From an uncultured Oscillospiraceae bacterium (GTDB taxonomy: Bacteria; Bacillota; Clostridia; Oscillospirales; Oscillospiraceae): a DNA stretch of 7,166 nucleotides. The stretch spans positions 1 to 7,166 of the forward strand of contig CANQZF010000085.1 of assembly GCA_947628265.1 (NCBI GenBank), given 5' to 3'. Shown here in pieces: positions 5,230 to 7,166 of the stretch (positions within the stretch are counted from its first letter, which is position 1; the number at the start of each line of letters is the position of its first letter). Position numbers and translations under genes: made by a program. The notes under the pieces are model-generated. The model made no database searches and was not told the origin of the DNA. It saw only the letters and a list, made by a program, of their open reading frames with translations.

Positions 5230-5259
5230 CCTACATGTCTTATGGGTCGGGCCGTTAAT

Positions 5260-5784
5260 TTACCCGAGCACCGTCACCTGTTTTTCCCTATCGTAGGTAT
5301 GCGGTTCCTTTTCGGCGGACTTATGGCCCACGGCGATGGCGATCTGGAAGGTGTAGCCCTCCGGGAAGCGGAGGGTTTTGGCGAAATTGCCGGTGGTGTC
5401 GCCGTCCATGGCGGCCTTGAGACAGCCCAGGATCACATTCCCCAGGCCCAGGTCCTCGGCGGCCAGGGCGATGTTCTCCACGGCGATTCCCGCGTCCACG
5501 GCGGTCCAGCGAAAATCCCGCTCGCCGCTGATGACGATGACCGTGGGGGCGTCGTACCAGAAGTTCTTTTCCGGCCTTGCCCGGCCGCCCATGGCCTCCT
5601 GGATGTCAAAGAGGATGGGCGCGTCCCCGGGAAGGACGGTGAAGTGGAGCTCCTGGCGGTTGGTGGCGGTGGGGGCCTGGAGCCCTGCGGTGATGAGGGC
5701 GTCAAGCTCCGCCGAAGTCAGCTTTTCCGCCGTGTAGCCTCTTACGGAGGAGCGGCGCTCGATGGCCTTTAAAACCTCGCTCAT
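5260..5784 (-). CDS. Nitroreductase-family flavoprotein
   Basis: A 174-residue member of the nitroreductase family (PF00881), FMN-dependent dimeric oxidoreductases using NAD(P)H; the physiological substrate is unknown. The N-terminal FMN-binding signature is clear: AIERRSSVRGYT (residues 7-18, with R11, S12, R15), then APTATNRQ (37-44, N42 and Q44). The AEDLGLGNVILGC stretch (109-121) and the C-terminal AIAVGHKSAEKEPH (149-162) follow the family order. The size is at the short end, typical of the compact anaerobe type. AAGGAGG lies seven bases before the ATG. The gene follows tyrS after only 16 bases, so it is probably co-transcribed; a functional link with tyrosine charging is not evident. 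A terminator-like hairpin lies downstream in the palindromic element. Confidence 0.9.
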   Translation of the reverse strand: MSEVLKAIERRSSVRGYTAEKLTSAELDALITAGLQAPTATNRQELHFTVLPGDAPILFDIQEAMGGRARPEKNFWYDAPTVIVISGERDFRWTAVDAGIAVENIALAAEDLGLGNVILGCLKAAMDGDTTGNFAKTLRFPEGYTFQIAIAVGHKSAEKEPHTYDREKQVTVLG

Positions 5785-5800
5785 AGGAAAACCTCCTTAT

Positions 5801-7021
5801 TTATTTCAAAATAACCTTCATAAAGCTCTTCTTGCCGCGCCGGAGGACCACGCCGTTTCTGAGTTCGTCGGCGGTGAAGGAAAGCCCGATGTCCGTGACC
5901 TTTTTATCGTCCGCCGTGACGCCGCCCTGCTGGATGTTGCGCCGCGCCTCGGACTTGGAGGCCACGAGCCCCGCCTTCACAAGGAGCGTCATGATGTCGG
6001 CCCCGCCGTCGGCAATGTCGGCCTCCGTGAGCTCCACCGTGGGCATCTCGCCGGAGTCGCCGCCGCCGAAGAGGGCCCGGGCGCTCTGCTGGGCCTTTAC
6101 CGCCTCCTCCTCGCCATGGACGAGCTTTGTAAGCTCGAAGGCCAGGATCTCCTTGGCGGTGTTTATGCGGCTGTCCTGCCACGTCTCCATCTCGGCGATT
6201 TGCTCTAAGGGCAGGAAGGTCAGCATCTTCAGGCACTTCATGACGTCCGCGTCCCCCACGTTGCGCCAGTACTGGTAGAAGTCGTAGGGGCTCGTTTTAT
6301 TGGGATCCAGCCACACGGCGTTGCCGGCGGTCTTGCCCATCTTGTTGCCGTTGGAGTCGGTCAAAAGCGTGATGGTCATGGCGTGGGCGTCTTTTCCCAG
6401 CTTGCGGCGGATGAGCTCCGTGCCGCCCAGCATATTGGACCACTGATCGTTGCCGCCAAACTGCATGTTGCAGCCGTAATGATTGAAGAGGTAGTAAAAG
6501 TCATAAGACTGCATGATCATGTAGTTGAATTCCAAAAACGAAAGGCCCCGCTCCATCCTCTGCTTGTAGCACTCAGCCCGGAGCATATTGTTGACGGAGA
6601 AGCACGCGCCCACCTCCCGCAAAAGCTCCACGTAGTTGAGGTCCAAAAGCCAGTCGGCGTTGTTGACCATCTGGGCCTTGCCCTCGCCAAACTCAATGAA
6701 CCGCTCCATCTGGCGCTTGAAGCACTGGGCGTTGTGTTCGATGTCCTCTCTCGTCAGCATCTTGCGCATGTCCGTTCTCCCGGAGGGGTCGCCGATCATG
6801 GTGGTGCCGCCGCCGATGAGGGCGATGGGCTTATTCCCCGCCATCTGGAGGCGCTTCATCAGCGTCAGCGCCATGAAGTGCCCCGCCGTCAGGCTGTCCG
6901 CCGTGCAGTCAAAGCCGATGTAGAAGGTGGCCTTTCCGGCGTTGATCATCTTGCGAATTTCGTCTTCGTCGGTGACCTGGGCGATGAGCCCCCGGGCCAC
7001 CAGCTCCTCATAGATTTCCAT
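5801..7021 (-). CDS. tyrS: Tyrosyl-tRNA synthetase with TAGH variant of the HIGH motif
   Basis: Class I aminoacyl-tRNA synthetase, 406 residues, attaching tyrosine to tRNA-Tyr in the cytosol. The catalytic Rossmann domain has the tyrosine-binding set at family positions: Y34, D78 in IGDPSGR, and Y167, Q171, D174 in YMIMQSYDF. The KMSKS loop is KMGKT (227-231) and the C-terminal S4 RNA-binding domain spans about 342-405. The HIGH motif reads TAGH (45-48): Thr40 and His48 are kept, but the first His is Thr. Full length and intact domains argue for a working enzyme. AAAGGAG (7034-7028) lies six bases before the ATG, directly after the stop of the zinc-ribbon gene. That spacing leaves no room for a T-box, so any tRNA-dependent control would lie upstream of the window. 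Confidence 0.97.
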   Translation of the reverse strand: MEIYEELVARGLIAQVTDEDEIRKMINAGKATFYIGFDCTADSLTAGHFMALTLMKRLQMAGNKPIALIGGGTTMIGDPSGRTDMRKMLTREDIEHNAQCFKRQMERFIEFGEGKAQMVNNADWLLDLNYVELLREVGACFSVNNMLRAECYKQRMERGLSFLEFNYMIMQSYDFYYLFNHYGCNMQFGGNDQWSNMLGGTELIRRKLGKDAHAMTITLLTDSNGNKMGKTAGNAVWLDPNKTSPYDFYQYWRNVGDADVMKCLKMLTFLPLEQIAEMETWQDSRINTAKEILAFELTKLVHGEEEAVKAQQSARALFGGGDSGEMPTVELTEADIADGGADIMTLLVKAGLVASKSEARRNIQQGGVTADDKKVTDIGLSFTADELRNGVVLRRGKKSFMKVILK

Positions 7022-7035
7022 GGTTGTCTCCTTTA

Positions 7036-7166
7036 TCAGAAATTAAAATAGTCGTTAAAAGTATCCGGGGAGTCCAGCTCCTGGAGGCGCTTGCCGCAAT
7101 AGGGGCACACGGCGTCGTCCAGCTCGTGCATGGTCCCGCAGTAGGGGCACGCCGCCTTCTCCATGG
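7036..7166 (-). CDS. Zinc-ribbon protein, touching the window edge
   Basis: The reverse-strand frame is open from the right edge to TGA at 7038-7036. If the ATG at 7164 is the start, the product has 42 residues; that ATG could also be internal, since no upstream sequence is available to judge. Two CPYCG knuckles (C6/C9 and C20/C23 counted from that Met) form a four-cysteine zinc ribbon, followed by an acidic, aromatic tail ending FNDYFNF. Such ribbons occur alone or at the ends of larger regulatory or membrane proteins, so the role is unknown. The stop lies one base before the tyrS ribosome-binding site, so the two genes are probably in one transcript. Confidence 0.7.
   Translation of the reverse strand, partial: MEKAACPYCGTMHELDDAVCPYCGKRLQELDSPDTFNDYFNF

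Larger units (their letters stand above)
4830..5235. repeat. Composite nested palindromic intergenic element with 13-bp terminal inverted repeats
   Basis: Fills the non-coding interval between the convergent tautomerase and nitroreductase genes (4786-5259). The outer ends are a perfect 13-bp inverted pair: TGTAGGGGCCGCC at 4830-4842 and its inverse at 5223-5235. Inside lie unit A (4852-4951), unit B (4959-5137), a 27-bp near-perfect palindrome (5146-5172) and a terminal hairpin (5210-5229). No plausible protein is encoded. The structure suggests insertions of small palindromic elements into or beside one another, like MITE-type repeats common between genes of Clostridia. No clear target duplication is seen at the outer ends. 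The flanks 4786-4829 and 5236-5259 show nothing recognisable. Confidence 0.75.

Noticed and set aside
4830..5235. CRISPR array or structured tRNA-like gene in the repeat region
   Set aside because: Repeats are inverted and nested, not direct and evenly spaced, and no tRNA landmarks such as a T-loop GTTCGA or acceptor CCA are seen.
7022..7035. T-box or other leader directly before tyrS
   Set aside because: Only 14 bases separate the upstream stop from the tyrS start, just enough for the ribosome-binding site.
5762..7051. Plus-strand ORFs opposite tyrS (5762-6208, 6383-7051) and opposite the nitroreductase (5242-5772)
   Set aside because: The opposite strand encodes proteins with intact catalytic motifs; these frames are shadows without matching family features.

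Overview
The window looks like chromosomal DNA of a GC-rich Gram-positive anaerobe of the Clostridia, most likely an Oscillospiraceae-type gut bacterium. The signs are strong AAAGGAG/AGGAGG ribosome-binding sites, a leucine T-box ahead of a type-2 (yeast-like) 2-isopropylmalate synthase, a CPBP-family membrane protein, a clostridial-style TyrS, and GC-rich palindromic intergenic repeats. The lineage is an inference from style and gene content, not from a marker search. No phage, plasmid, CRISPR or defence island is visible.

Layout, left to right. (1) 1-1428, minus strand: leuA, cut by the left edge and lacking its C-terminal regulatory end. Its leader (about 1741-1429) is a complete T-box riboswitch with a CUC (Leu) specifier, a T-box antiterminator and a competing intrinsic terminator, driven by a near-consensus promoter. 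(2) 1777-1942: intergenic DNA between divergent transcription units, holding three inverted repeats and a weaker rightward promoter. (3) 1943-3420, plus strand: a two-gene unit of an amidohydrolase_2/TatD-like metal hydrolase and a HAD-superfamily hydrolase. (4) 3417-4402, minus strand: a small four-helix membrane protein and a CPBP-type protein joined by a TAATG stop/start overlap. The CPBP gene meets the HAD gene tail to tail with overlapping stops. (5) 4444-4785, plus strand: a MIF/phenylpyruvate tautomerase-family protein. (6) 4786-5259: non-coding DNA filled by a nested palindromic repeat of about 406 bp, whose inner unit carries hairpin terminators facing both neighbours. (7) 5260-7166, minus strand: a probable operon of a zinc-ribbon protein (touching the right edge), tyrS, and a small nitroreductase.

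The genes do not form one obvious pathway. leuA feeds leucine synthesis and is controlled by uncharged tRNA-Leu. tyrS is housekeeping. The amidohydrolase/HAD pair, the membrane pair and the tautomerase are accessory genes with unknown substrates. The observations most worth checking are the nested palindromic element (a MITE-like unit with about 50-bp inverted arms, possible TTAAA target duplications, and terminators built into its arms), the HIGH-to-TAGH change in TyrS, and the inverted repeat spanning the -10 box and ribosome-binding site of the amidohydrolase gene. I did not find a clearly new multi-gene system.
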